Of a DNA stretch of 64,000 nucleotides, positions 53,701 to 61,858 are shown in pieces. This stretch comes from JAKACA01 sp049510975. GTDB taxonomy: Bacteria > Actinomycetota > Acidimicrobiia > Acidimicrobiales > Bog-793. Made by a program: the position numbers and the translations under genes. Each line of letters begins with the position of its first letter. Positions within the stretch are counted from its first letter, which is position 1. The stretch lies in the NCBI GenBank assembly GCA_049510975.1, contig JBEKYM010000016.1:5268-69267 (forward strand), given 5' to 3'. The notes under the pieces were generated by a model. It was not told the DNA's origin. It did no database searches and was given only the letters and a program-made list of their open reading frames with translations.

Positions 53701-55416
53701 GCTGCTCTCCGGCGAGATGGCGAACTCGGGCACGTCGCTTCCAGGCGTCGTGACGAGCTCTGCCTGCCATGGGTCCCCGTTCCAATCGAGATAGTCGACG
53801 CTGAAGCTCTGGAGGGCAGCCTGACCCTCACCAGCGCCCGGTGACGTGGCATTCGCAGGGTTCGACGAGTCGTAGTGCTGGATGGCGAACCAGGCGTCGT
53901 TCGAGATCTGCACCGTGTCGAAGACGCCAGCTGGCGCAACCACGTAGAGCGACTGGGCAGCCTGAGGTACGCCGCCCGCTGCCGAGAGTTCGAAGCCGGG
54001 GTCGCTCGCCGTCGGAGTCAGAGGCGCCGGGGCGTCCGTGCAGGTCGGATCTCCGTTGGTCGGAGTCCCACTGCTCGTCGGTCCGTAGCAGGGCGCCGGA
54101 GCATCGTCGTTCGTGGCGAAGGTGAACTCCGACAAACCAGTCGCATAGTTGGCCGCGCTCCCGACCAACGACGTGACGCCCGGCGCGCTGCTGCGGTCGT
54201 TGGCCAGGTTGGACTCGAGTTGGCCCGGAATCGCGGCATCTGTCGCGATCGTGTAAATCTCGGTGGCGATCGTGGCGATGGCGAAGACGACGATGCCGAT
54301 GACGAAGGCGATGGCTCCAGCCACCTCCGCTGTCGCCGAAGCGTCGGCGATCGCCTGAGCTGTGTCCTCGACCGCGTCGGACGCCGCCTCGCCGGCATCG
54401 GACGCGAGCTCGCTCGGACCATCGTCGGGCGCATCCTCGGCGACGTCTTCCTGAGGGGTCTGCGAGGGCGCTCGCGGTCCTCGAGTGAACTGGTAGAACT
54501 TCTGGTTAGCCGCCGGTAAGAGGGCCTGTTGCAAGGCCGTCCCCGCCAGCCCGGTGGCTCCGGTCGCAGCCACGATCGGCGTGACTGCGACCCCAGCGGC
54601 GGGAAGCACGAGCGCAGCGGTGGCAGCGGCCGCAGCCGTCATGGTGTTGTTCCATCCTGGGGTGCTCTCGGCGGTCGATTGCGCTTCGTACTCGCCCCAA
54701 GCGACGAAGTCCTGTTCGGGCGGGTACACCGCGTCGCAGCCGCCGATCGCCTCGAGCTCTTCCGGGCACGATCCGTAGCAGATCGGGTTCTGGTTGCCGG
54801 TGTAGGTGAAGTTCGAGCTCGGCTCTCCGGGCGGTTGGAAGTTGCAGAAACCCGTGCCGTTCGGCCCGACGGGCGCCGGTGTCGCTGTCAGGTCGGAAGT
54901 GGTCGTTGCCGCCCAGTTGGCGTACTCCTGGATCGCGTCCTGATCGGCCGTGACCTGTTGTTGCTGGTTGAACCAGATGAACCAGTTGTAGATGTTGCAC
55001 TGGTCACTGGCTGTCGTACCGGGGGACTCGATGACGCCGGAAGGACACGTGAGCTCCCCGTTCTGGACATCGGAGATGATCTCGGCCAGATCCGCCCATT
55101 CCTGCGCGACGAGGTCCGACCGGGCCCAGCTGAGGATCATGTTCGAGGTGCACGTCGGACCTCCCGTGAGGCCGTGGTCCTCACACACCTCGTTCGTGGC
55201 GTTGCTCTCGAAGTCCTGGGCGGAGGTGTAGGCGTCGTTCGCTTCGTCCGCCGAGCTCGTGGCTTGCGCCACGGTCGAGTAAACGAGGCTGAAGTTGAGC
55301 ACCGACTCGGGTGGCACGGGGTATGGGGGCGTCGGGGACTGGGCGCCAGCCCGCCCGCCGAGCAGGACGAGACAGGCGCACACCAGTAGGACGACCGCAC
55401 TAACCCGCTTCCGCAT
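50776..55416 (-). CDS. Large secreted Ig-like/beta-helix/IPT protein
   Basis: The 1546-residue protein starts at ATG 55416 with a signal peptide (cleavage likely after AGA at residue 25). Residues 40-240 contain several Cys pairs. Two hydrophobic helices (258-300 and 362-392) flank an acidic linker. Then come a PKD-like domain (610-715), two bacterial Ig-like repeats (720-850 and 853-970), another Ig/cadherin-like domain (975-1080), a right-handed beta-helix (1085-1440, repeats such as NSANEGGGVYLD and NNSAGAGGGLLVAGS) and a terminal IPT/TIG domain (1460-1546). No sortase motif is seen. It is likely a surface or exported adhesin or polysaccharide-binding protein. It is divergent from the LuxR-type regulator. 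Confidence 0.85.
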   Translation of the reverse strand: MRKRVSAVVLLVCACLVLLGGRAGAQSPTPPYPVPPESVLNFSLVYSTVAQATSSADEANDAYTSAQDFESNATNEVCEDHGLTGGPTCTSNMILSWARSDLVAQEWADLAEIISDVQNGELTCPSGVIESPGTTASDQCNIYNWFIWFNQQQQVTADQDAIQEYANWAATTTSDLTATPAPVGPNGTGFCNFQPPGEPSSNFTYTGNQNPICYGSCPEELEAIGGCDAVYPPEQDFVAWGEYEAQSTAESTPGWNNTMTAAAAATAALVLPAAGVAVTPIVAATGATGLAGTALQQALLPAANQKFYQFTRGPRAPSQTPQEDVAEDAPDDGPSELASDAGEAASDAVEDTAQAIADASATAEVAGAIAFVIGIVVFAIATIATEIYTIATDAAIPGQLESNLANDRSSAPGVTSLVGSAANYATGLSEFTFATNDDAPAPCYGPTSSGTPTNGDPTCTDAPAPLTPTASDPGFELSAAGGVPQAAQSLYVVAPAGVFDTVQISNDAWFAIQHYDSSNPANATSPGAGEGQAALQSFSVDYLDWNGDPWQAELVTTPGSDVPEFAISPESSAEQSACTPPSGTNPCFTSTLQYQAPNGWTGAPLDESATIEPSSALSPTVQPWYNTPTYVGTPVQFHGNGSDPSNLPLSYTWTFPTQWYDGTITCGGGVNGPNCTTIETGPNPTFTFTLSGQQLVSVTATDTSGYSSTTTFPVDIGDQTTTTLQSSADPSVYGQPVSVTATVSPDNPENNLFNQGDFPPATGYVQFYLNGSALGQPVPVQDQTDPNPLDQELLSPVGTASIALPTLSPDEQQQIDAVYFGDSNYSASGYDPTGVVGVSDPSGQLNQTVNPAETSVTVTSSPNPSLYGDPVTLAADVTATPPALGTPTGYVQFLADGTSIGGFEPLNSEGEATLTTDTTDVLDQTGSGTSFPNGHDITAEYVGPNPTCGIFCVNPGFGFVYNTTSASGADLQDVEPPPSPPVVVNQSVGISPDTCATLNPLHGATDVDDSIVASTLQIVSGVTSPDTLTNNGDGTVRFCSHAGGPSTDVFTFEVENTGAYDPVTNPTSTPQTSNVGTFTITMAKHNEYAYANGGATSPSRCPIASVAASECTLTQALALAPSGGSVVLETPGSTASYTGNFTVSSSVTLLPGTGVSGPILDGGGSGTVLSVPSGGSITDLSVTIKGITIQHGNGYNGGGLYVDGKVSLVGVTITANSANEGGGVYLDVAGVLEANQSSVTNNSAGAGGGLLVAGSSFSIVKSTIADNSASAFGGGILTVAPTGSILSSTLYGDSAQLLGSEVASLNGAVDIVGTTLDGTSSPPSYPFPDGGGIVAPFGGSISMAGSIISSSNGDDCFGPIADGGFNLESDGGNTCSLSSTDHDLVGVDPGLGGLASNGGPTATDKPVSNSAALDQIPPGTTVTVGGIRYHLCPTTDQRGDRSGDSPYGCAVGSVQETNGSLPIVTAISPRHGTVAGGTSVTLRGLNLSDVTSVTFGGLTATTVVVNPSGTITVILPPGTATGSVPVVVTTPAGSSPWRPRAEFRYT

Positions 55417-55473
55417 TGTGAGAACCCCCAAGCAGCTCGACCCTATGTAGCCACTCGGTCCGGCGCGTGCGCA

Positions 55474-55491
55474 ATAGGGCAGTTGCCCTAT
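55474..55491. promoter_or_regulatory. Perfect 8-bp inverted repeat between adhesin and LuxR genes
   Basis: ATAGGGCA-GT-TGCCCTAT is perfectly symmetric and lies in the 84-bp gap between the divergent starts (55416 minus and 55501 plus). A related half-site CCCTATG occurs at 55441-55447. It is the best operator candidate for the regulator at 55501. Confidence 0.65.
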
Positions 55492-55500
55492 GCCATGTGA

Positions 55501-57972
55501 TTGAATCGGGCAGTGGCGGGGAGTACCGGGCACGTCGCTACCAGCTACCCCGTCGTCGCGGGGCCGATGTTCGGTCGGGTCGAGGAGCTGGAACGGGTCG
55601 TCGAACGTGTCCGCGAGCCCACCGTTCGTCTCGTCACGGTGAGTGGGCGCGGCGGAATTGGAAAGACCCGCCTCGCACTGGAAGCCGCCCGGCAGCTGGA
55701 CCCGGATCGAACTGGCCAGGTCATCTCGGTCGAAGTCGCCGGCCTCAGCCACGGGTCACAACTCCTCCCCAAGGTAGCGTCGGTGGTCGGCGTCACCGTG
55801 CTTTCGGGCGCCACGGTCCTGGAGTCCCTCGCAGGCCAGTTCCAGCACACGGCGGTCCTACTCCTCGACAACATGGAGCAGCTGCTCGACGGCGCCGCTG
55901 AAGTGGAGGCGCTCCTCACGCGCTGCGGCGGCCTCACCGTCCTCGCGACAAGCCAGGCACCGCTGGGTATACCCGGCGAGCACGTCGTGCATCTCGGGCC
56001 GCTCGAGGTGAGATCGCCCGCGGGCGCGAGATTCGAGGAGGTGGCGACGTCGCCTGCCGTGGCGTTTTACGTCGACAGGGCGGCGGCTGCGGACGACCGT
56101 TTCCTCCTCGATGCGAGCAACATCGGCGCTGTCGCCGACCTTTGTACGGAGCTCGAAGGACTGCCGCTCGCCATCGAGCTCGCCGCCGCCCGCTCGGTGC
56201 TGCTCCCGCCCGCAGAGCTGCTCAGTCGCCTCACCTCCGACCGCCTGCATTTGCTGCACCGCCCAGGGTGGCGCAGCACCGGCACCGACGGGCGACAGCA
56301 CGGCCTCGAGGCCTCGATTGAATGGACTTGGCGACTGCTCGCGCGCGGCGACCAGGACCTGCTCGGTCGCCTCTGTGTGCTCGTCGGCCATTTCTCCACC
56401 AGGGACGCCGAGGAGCTCTCAGGCGCCGGCGCCCTCGACGAGCTGGACCGGCTCCTTGCCCTACACCTCGTCGAGCGCATTGCTGGGACCGACCCGGCCC
56501 GGTTCCGCCTCGCGGCCTCGATCCGTCAGTTCGCCCAGCGCCGTCTGGAGGAGTCCGGGGCCACGCTCGCTGCCCAACAGGGGCGGATGGACTGGTTGAC
56601 TGCACGCGCGCGGATGGCCGCGACGGGCCTCGACTCCGACGACGAACCGGAGGAGCGCTGGCAGGCGGAGATCGCCGACCGTCAAGAAGAGATGATCGAC
56701 GCCCTGTCGCTCTGCCTAGAGAACGGCGAAGCGGAGGCCGCGGTGGACCTCCTCGCGGCGCTCGGACCGCACTGGTTCCACACAGGCTGCACTCCATCGC
56801 TGCTCGCGGTCTTCGACGCCGGTCTGGCGCTCGCCGCGGAGGCCGGATCCCGATCGGCGTCGTATGCCGAAGCGCTGCTTTGGCGAGCGCGCCTTGCTCG
56901 GCCCCTTCTCGACCGGTCCGTCTCCGAGTTGGTCGATCTCGGTGAGGAGATCGCTCGGGATCTGGACGATTCCCGTCTCGTCCTCCGGGCGCTCTACGTC
57001 AGGATGCACGTTGCCTTTGCCGGCGGCAACGTCGCCGCCGCGGTCGCGGTCGCAGAGCAGGGCCTGGCGTTGGCGGGCGAACAGCGCTCGCGGCGGTGGC
57101 TCGCACGCTACGAAGCCTGGTGCGGGATGGTGGCGCATCAGAGTGGCGACGTCGCTCGGGCCCTGTCGCTTGCTCGTTCCGCACTCCGTCACGCCAGGGG
57201 GCACGACGCCAGGACGACGGTGATGTCGGTGATGCTCCTCTGGCCGCTGGCAAAGGAGTCACCGCAGCTCGTCGACGACCTGCCCTCGCTCGAGGAGACC
57301 ATGGTGCTGGCTCGGGAGACCGGCCAGTTCTTGACGTACCTGACACTGCTGTTCTGGCTCACGGTCGAGGCCGCAGAGAAGGGCGAGCTCGAGCAGGCTC
57401 TGGGTTGGTGCGCGGAGGGGCTCGAGATCGCGACGGAGGCGCCGGGCTCTGCGGTCGCACCGTACGGACTCATGGCTGCAGTCGAGTTGGCCGTCGCCGC
57501 CAACGAGCTCGAGGTTGCTGCAGTGCTCCACGGAGCGGGTGCGACCGTCCTCCGGCGGATCCGGCGGACGATTCCTTCCCAGCGCCTGCTCGCGCACGAC
57601 AGGATCGTGAGCCGATTGCAGCGACAGCTCGGCCTTGTGGCGTTCGCTTCTGCTCGTAGCCGGGGCGAGGCCCTCGGTGTCGGCACTGGACTCCGAACGG
57701 CGCTCGACTGGGTGCGACGTACGAGTGCCCGCCTGTCCGAGCCGACTTCGCACGACGAGAGCGCGGTCGGCGCCCTGAATGGATTGACCGGGCGACAGCG
57801 GGAGATCCTGACGCTCCTGGCGCATGGTCTGTCGAACAAAGAGATCGCCGCGCAGCTCGGCATCAGCCCGAAGACGGTCATGCACCACACGGGCTCCTTG
57901 TACCACCGACTCGGCGTGCACAACCGGGCGGAAGCCGCTGCATTGGCGGGTCGGGCCAGCTCGGCCGGCTGA
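55501..57972 (+). CDS. ATPase-LuxR (LAL-like) transcriptional regulator
   Basis: The 823-residue protein has an NB-ARC/AAA-type ATPase (Walker A SGRGGIGKTRL near residue 49, Walker B AVLLLDNMEQLL, FGLATSQ-like LTVLATSQAPLG), a helical region with TPR-like repeats (about 400-700) and a C-terminal LuxR helix-turn-helix (from about residue 760: LTGRQREILTLLAHGLSNKEIAAQLGIS). Such regulators act as ATP-driven switches for secretion or metabolism genes. TTG 55501 is the first start; GTG 55513 is an alternative. It is divergent from the secreted giant, and the shared palindrome suggests it controls that gene. Confidence 0.92.
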   Translation: MNRAVAGSTGHVATSYPVVAGPMFGRVEELERVVERVREPTVRLVTVSGRGGIGKTRLALEAARQLDPDRTGQVISVEVAGLSHGSQLLPKVASVVGVTVLSGATVLESLAGQFQHTAVLLLDNMEQLLDGAAEVEALLTRCGGLTVLATSQAPLGIPGEHVVHLGPLEVRSPAGARFEEVATSPAVAFYVDRAAAADDRFLLDASNIGAVADLCTELEGLPLAIELAAARSVLLPPAELLSRLTSDRLHLLHRPGWRSTGTDGRQHGLEASIEWTWRLLARGDQDLLGRLCVLVGHFSTRDAEELSGAGALDELDRLLALHLVERIAGTDPARFRLAASIRQFAQRRLEESGATLAAQQGRMDWLTARARMAATGLDSDDEPEERWQAEIADRQEEMIDALSLCLENGEAEAAVDLLAALGPHWFHTGCTPSLLAVFDAGLALAAEAGSRSASYAEALLWRARLARPLLDRSVSELVDLGEEIARDLDDSRLVLRALYVRMHVAFAGGNVAAAVAVAEQGLALAGEQRSRRWLARYEAWCGMVAHQSGDVARALSLARSALRHARGHDARTTVMSVMLLWPLAKESPQLVDDLPSLEETMVLARETGQFLTYLTLLFWLTVEAAEKGELEQALGWCAEGLEIATEAPGSAVAPYGLMAAVELAVAANELEVAAVLHGAGATVLRRIRRTIPSQRLLAHDRIVSRLQRQLGLVAFASARSRGEALGVGTGLRTALDWVRRTSARLSEPTSHDESAVGALNGLTGRQREILTLLAHGLSNKEIAAQLGISPKTVMHHTGSLYHRLGVHNRAEAAALAGRASSAG

Positions 57973-58123
57973 GTCACCGAAGGCTCTGGGGGGCGGTCAT
58001 CGGAGCCCGCCCGCGCCGACGTAAAACGAAGGCTCGCCGCATGGAAGGGCTGCCTCGAATACCGTGGCTGCAGGCGGCTGGGGCAGCGACCCCAGGGTGG
58101 TTGCGAGAAGGGGAGGGCGCACA

Positions 58124-59758
58124 ATGGCAGACAACGAAGCCGCCACTGCGACGCTGAGTGCAGCAGACATGGCGCTGGTCGCCCAGCTCGGGGTTCGGCG
58201 CCAGGTCGCGGAGGGGGAGTACCTCTACCAGGAAGGCGACGTCAGCTACGACTTCTTCGTCCTGGTGAGCGCTGAGGTCGACGTGGTCGTCGGGATCGAC
58301 GGTGCCGAGAGCGTGATCGCTCATCACGGACCTAGCCGGTTTCTCGGCGAGCTCAACATGCTGAGCGGCCTGCGGGTGTTCGTCTCGGCCAAGGTCGTCA
58401 CCGCAGGCGAGGTGGTCGCCGTCGCCAGAGACCGCCTCCGCCAGCTCATGGCGACGAACCCTCGGCTGGGCGACACCATCCTGGCGGCCTTCGTCGCCCG
58501 GCGAGGCTTGCTCATGACGGGCGCAGCGCCTGCGATCCGTGTCATCGGGTCACAGTTCTCGCCCGAATCTCTCGGCATCAGGGAGTTCCTCGTCCGGACC
58601 CGCGTCCCGCATGAGTGGCTGGATTCCGATCTCGACCCTCATGTGGAAGCACTGCTGAGGCATTTCGGCATCGCCGCGACGGAGCTGCCTGTCGTCATCG
58701 CCACCGGCACCGTGCTTCGCCGGCCCACCCCGGGCGAGGTGGCGGGCTATCTCGGGCTCACCGTCGAGAGCCTGCCCGAGCGCTGTTTCGACCTGGTCGT
58801 CGTCGGGGGCGGCCCAGCCGGTCTGGCGGCGGCCGTCTATGGCGCCTCGGAAGGGCTGCGCACGCTCGGTGTGGACATGACGGCCCCCGGCGGGCAGGCG
58901 GGGATGAGCTCACGGATCGAGAACTACCTGGGCTTTCCCATGGGCGTCTCTGGCTCGGAGCTCACGCAGCGGGCGATCATCCAGGCCGAGAAGTTCGGCG
59001 CCAGTCTCACGGCCCCGTGCACCGTCGTCTCGCTCGGCAGCCACGCCGGACACCTGGTGGCGCGGTTGAGCGACGGAAGCGAGGTTGCGGGACGGGCGGT
59101 CATCGCGGCAACCGGCGCCTCGTACCGCCGGCTTGATGCCTCACGACTCAGTGACTTTGAGGGCAGGGGTGTGTACTACGCCGCCACCGAGATGGAAGCA
59201 CGCATGTGCGGCCCGTCGCCCGTCGTGGTCGTCGGGGGTGGCAACTCGGCGGGTCAAGCGGCCATCTTCTTGAGCCAAGGCGGCTGTGCCGTCACGCTCG
59301 TCATCCGAGGCTCGGATCTCGGCAAGGACATGTCGCGCTATCTGGTCGAGCGAGTCGAGGCCGACCCCAACATCACGCTTCGGACACGCACGACGGTGGC
59401 GGCTCTGGATGGCGACGAAACCCTCCAAGCCGTGCATCTCGACGGCCCCGACGGCGGGGTCGTGCTGCGATGCGCCGGCCTGTTCTCGTTCATCGGAGCG
59501 GACCCTTCCTCGGCTTGGCTCAACGGCTGGGCGGCCCTCGATGACCGGGGCTTCGTCCTGACGGACCTCTCGCTCGGCCCCGACCAGCTGGGTGAGGTCT
59601 GGCAAACGATGGCCCGGTCGCCCCTCTCGTTCGAGACCAGCCATCCCGGCCTCTTCGCCGTCGGCGACCTGCGATCGGGGTCCACCAAGCGAGTGGCGGC
59701 TGCGGTCGGCGAGGGTTCGGCTTCAGTCCGGTCCGTGCACCAGTACCTCGCCTTTTGA
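58124..59758 (+). CDS. cNMP-binding/glutaredoxin-like/thioredoxin-reductase fusion without CxxC
   Basis: The 544-residue protein has a cyclic-nucleotide-binding domain (about 12-125, with FLGELNML), a glutaredoxin-like domain lacking a Cys pair (136-210) and a thioredoxin-reductase-type flavoprotein (222-540): FAD loop GGGPAGLAAA, GGQAGMSSRIENYLGFP, NADPH loop GGGNSAGQAA and the final GDLRSGSTKRVAAAVGEG. The redox-active CxxC, expected where the sequence reads GVYYAATEMEAR, is absent. It can bind FAD and NAD(P)H but cannot do standard dithiol transfer. The canonical Arg for cNMP phosphate is not in the usual position. ATG 58124 has GGGGAGG upstream. It follows the LuxR gene after a 151-bp gap. 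Confidence 0.9.
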   Translation: MADNEAATATLSAADMALVAQLGVRRQVAEGEYLYQEGDVSYDFFVLVSAEVDVVVGIDGAESVIAHHGPSRFLGELNMLSGLRVFVSAKVVTAGEVVAVARDRLRQLMATNPRLGDTILAAFVARRGLLMTGAAPAIRVIGSQFSPESLGIREFLVRTRVPHEWLDSDLDPHVEALLRHFGIAATELPVVIATGTVLRRPTPGEVAGYLGLTVESLPERCFDLVVVGGGPAGLAAAVYGASEGLRTLGVDMTAPGGQAGMSSRIENYLGFPMGVSGSELTQRAIIQAEKFGASLTAPCTVVSLGSHAGHLVARLSDGSEVAGRAVIAATGASYRRLDASRLSDFEGRGVYYAATEMEARMCGPSPVVVVGGGNSAGQAAIFLSQGGCAVTLVIRGSDLGKDMSRYLVERVEADPNITLRTRTTVAALDGDETLQAVHLDGPDGGVVLRCAGLFSFIGADPSSAWLNGWAALDDRGFVLTDLSLGPDQLGEVWQTMARSPLSFETSHPGLFAVGDLRSGSTKRVAAAVGEGSASVRSVHQYLAF

Positions 59759-59832
59759 CGGCGTCCGCCACACCGCTTCGATGATCTTGCTGGTTGCGCC
59801 GAGAACGAAACCGAGCGAGGCGTAGGCGGCGC

Positions 59833-60825
59833 TCACGGGTGCTTCGCTCGTATGTCTCGACGCCAGCGTGCCGGTGGCGTGCCGTAACGATGCTTGAACG
59901 CCCGGCTGAAGGCCGCCTCCGACGTGTAGCCGACGTGCTCCGCGACGAGCCCGACCGACAGGGAAGTGCCGCGAAGCAAGTCTGTGGCGGCGCCCAGGCG
60001 GACTTGGGCGAGATAGGTGGCCGGCGGCTTCCCGACGCGAGCGACGAACCGCGCCGCGAATGCCGACCGGGAAAGGCTGCACGCTCGGGCAAGATCCTCG
60101 ACTGTCCAGTCGTGGCCCGGGTCTCGATGGATCGCCCGCAAGGCGAGACCGATCTGCGGGTCGAGCGCACCGGCCAGCCAGTTCGGTGCGGCGTCCGTGC
60201 CGGCGGCCCAAGCGCGCAGAATCTGGATGAAGACCAGATCGAGGATGCGGGCGACCATCACCGCCGATCCTTGCGAGGGCGACTGCATCTCGACGAGGAG
60301 CATCCTGCGGGCCACTTCGAGCCCTTCGAGCGCTGGGGCGCCGCCGCCACGCAGGATGATCGCTGCCGGGAGCGTCGCGAGCAGATGGCTTGCCTGCGGA
60401 TCGCCGATCGTGAATGTTCCGCAGAGCCAGCGCGCCGGATCGGGTGTGGCCGTGTCATCAGCCGCGTCGCTGATGCGGTGCGGGTCTCCGCGCGGAAGCA
60501 GGATGACATCGCCTCGACTTACCCGCTCGAGGCGCGGGTCGCCGTCGATCCGGAGCACGACTTCGCCCTCTTCAATCATGTGCAGGGCGCCGAAGTCGCT
60601 GAAGCTGACCGAGAACGTCCGCCGGGGAGCGTACGCAACGATTCGTTCTCCGCTCAGACGGACGCTCCGGAGCAGCTCCGAGAGCAAGTCGTGAGGCTGC
60701 CCATCTGCGTCGAGTCCGAGTGCAGCATCCTCGAGCGCTGGCGGATCGGCAAGCCCTGGCGGCGGTCGGAGCAGATCGACTGGCGTCGCTGGACGATCGG
60801 CAAGATGTTCCGGCGGAGCGGTCAT
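59833..60825 (-). CDS. AraC-family regulator with cupin sensor domain
   Basis: The 330-residue protein has an N-terminal cupin-type domain (about 50-180; GALHMIEEGEVVLRI and GDVILLPRGDPHRI are the metal/ligand strands) and a C-terminal AraC HTH (about 232-330: VEDLARACSLSRSAFAARFVARVGK, then VAEHVGYTSEAAFSRAFKHRYG). Members of this type respond to small molecules. ATG 60825 has GGGAGAG 8 nt upstream; the frame is open upstream but as non-coding sequence. It is divergent from the EthD gene, the likely target. Confidence 0.92.
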   Translation of the reverse strand: MTAPPEHLADRPATPVDLLRPPPGLADPPALEDAALGLDADGQPHDLLSELLRSVRLSGERIVAYAPRRTFSVSFSDFGALHMIEEGEVVLRIDGDPRLERVSRGDVILLPRGDPHRISDAADDTATPDPARWLCGTFTIGDPQASHLLATLPAAIILRGGGAPALEGLEVARRMLLVEMQSPSQGSAVMVARILDLVFIQILRAWAAGTDAAPNWLAGALDPQIGLALRAIHRDPGHDWTVEDLARACSLSRSAFAARFVARVGKPPATYLAQVRLGAATDLLRGTSLSVGLVAEHVGYTSEAAFSRAFKHRYGTPPARWRRDIRAKHP

Positions 60826-60912
60826 TGTCTCTCCCAGGCCTCGGACTACGCTCGGCCATCGGGTGAGTGGAGCGACCAATCGGACGAGCTTGGGACCACG
60901 TTAGGGCGCGCT

Positions 60913-60970
60913 GTCCGGCGGCAACTTCTTCGAGTGGCGAGGTAGGCGTGCCATCGGAAGGTCGCCGGAC
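60913..60970. repeat. Inverted repeat in AraC/EthD divergent region
   Basis: GTCCGGCG (60913-60920) is repeated in inverted form as CGCCGGAC (60963-60970), 42 bp apart, in the space between the AraC and EthD genes. AraC proteins often bind spaced half-sites, but those are usually direct repeats, so this is only suggestive. Confidence 0.3.
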
Positions 60971-61053
60971 ATTCTCGTCCAGGTTTGGGTCCGTTCGCCT
61001 GCGTCAGCATGATCCCGGACCGACGTAAGCCGACCAGAAAGGGCACAGAACCG

Positions 61054-61428
61054 ATGACATCGAGTGCTGGTGAAGCTGGCCAGGACAAGCCGACCAAGAT
61101 CAGCTTCGTCTACTCCAACCCCACCGACTCCGCCGCCTTCGAGGCGGCTTACCCCGAGCAGCTTGCTCTGGCTCGGAAGCTCCCTGGCCTGACTCGGCTG
61201 CAAGCCTCGAAGGTCTGGCCGAAAGAAGACGGCAGCCCGACGCCGGTCTACCGGTTGTTGGACCTGTACTTTGCTGACTACGCAGCGGCCAGCGCCGCCG
61301 CGGCAGAGGCCGGCCCCCTCGTGGGCGCCACCCTCGAGCACGCCACAGGAGGCGTACTGATCGCCTTCGCGGAGGTCCTCGACGACGCTGAGTCGGGATC
61401 GAGCGCCTCGCCTCGGTACGACACGTAG
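61054..61428 (+). CDS. EthD-family protein
   Basis: The 124-residue protein belongs to the EthD family of dimeric alpha/beta-barrel proteins, named for the ethyl tert-butyl ether degradation cluster; some act as monooxygenases or reductases. The core reads KISFVYSNPTDSAAFEAAYPEQLALARKLPGL, LLDLYFADYAAASAAAAEAG and a final strand GVLIAFAEVL. ATG 61054 has GAAAGGG upstream. It is divergent from the AraC regulator, suggesting regulation by a catabolic signal. Its 3' half overlaps the STAS relic on the minus strand. The substrate is unknown. Confidence 0.88.
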   Translation: MTSSAGEAGQDKPTKISFVYSNPTDSAAFEAAYPEQLALARKLPGLTRLQASKVWPKEDGSPTPVYRLLDLYFADYAAASAAAAEAGPLVGATLEHATGGVLIAFAEVLDDAESGSSASPRYDT

Positions 61429-61643
61429 TCGTAGCCGAGGGAGCGGAGCACCTGCTCGGCAAAGTCCTCGCGGCAGCGTACGACGACGTTCGCCACCTCG
61501 AGACTGCAATGGCCGATGGAGACGAGACCGTCCACCGAGACCGAGCCCACGCCACTCAGGTCGAACACGATCTCGGTCGGCCTGCGGTTCATGACGGCGA
61601 CGAGCTCGGACCTGCCCCACGCGGTAAGCGGCCGCGGCGCCAC
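61278..61643 (-). pseudogene. STAS-domain relic
   Basis: From GTG 61643 the minus strand reads a STAS-like core: SELVAVMNRRPTEIVFDLSG, then VGSVSVDGLVSIGH and VVVRCREDFAEQVLRSLG. An anti-sigma-factor antagonist would need about 30 more N-terminal residues. A possible first strand (AAVVIVGLAGTV) lies just upstream in another frame, with a stop between, so a frameshift is likely. The C-terminal 45 residues are antisense to the EthD gene and look non-coding. It is probably a decayed gene. A real short protein with late start cannot be excluded. Confidence 0.45.
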
Positions 61644-61858
61644 TGCAGGCGATCAGCTCGGCGATCTGCCAGGGAAGAAACGCAGCGCTCACGGTTCCCG
61701 CGAGGCCGACGATGACGACTGCGGCGTTGCGAGACGCCGCCGGCCCAGGGGAGCGCCAGGCGGTGGACGACGGGACCTTCAGTCGCTTGGTCGCGACATC
61801 CCGGCGGGCAACGGTGCGGCTCAAGGCATTCTCGCCAGCGCGATCACGGTCGGGCCCT
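61644..61858. other. Gap with possible remnant of the STAS gene
   Basis: Between the STAS relic and the GH15 stop, a minus-strand frame reads AAVVIVGLAGTVSAAFLPWQ, which could be the first strand and helix of the STAS domain in a shifted frame. No intact gene is present here. Confidence 0.35.
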
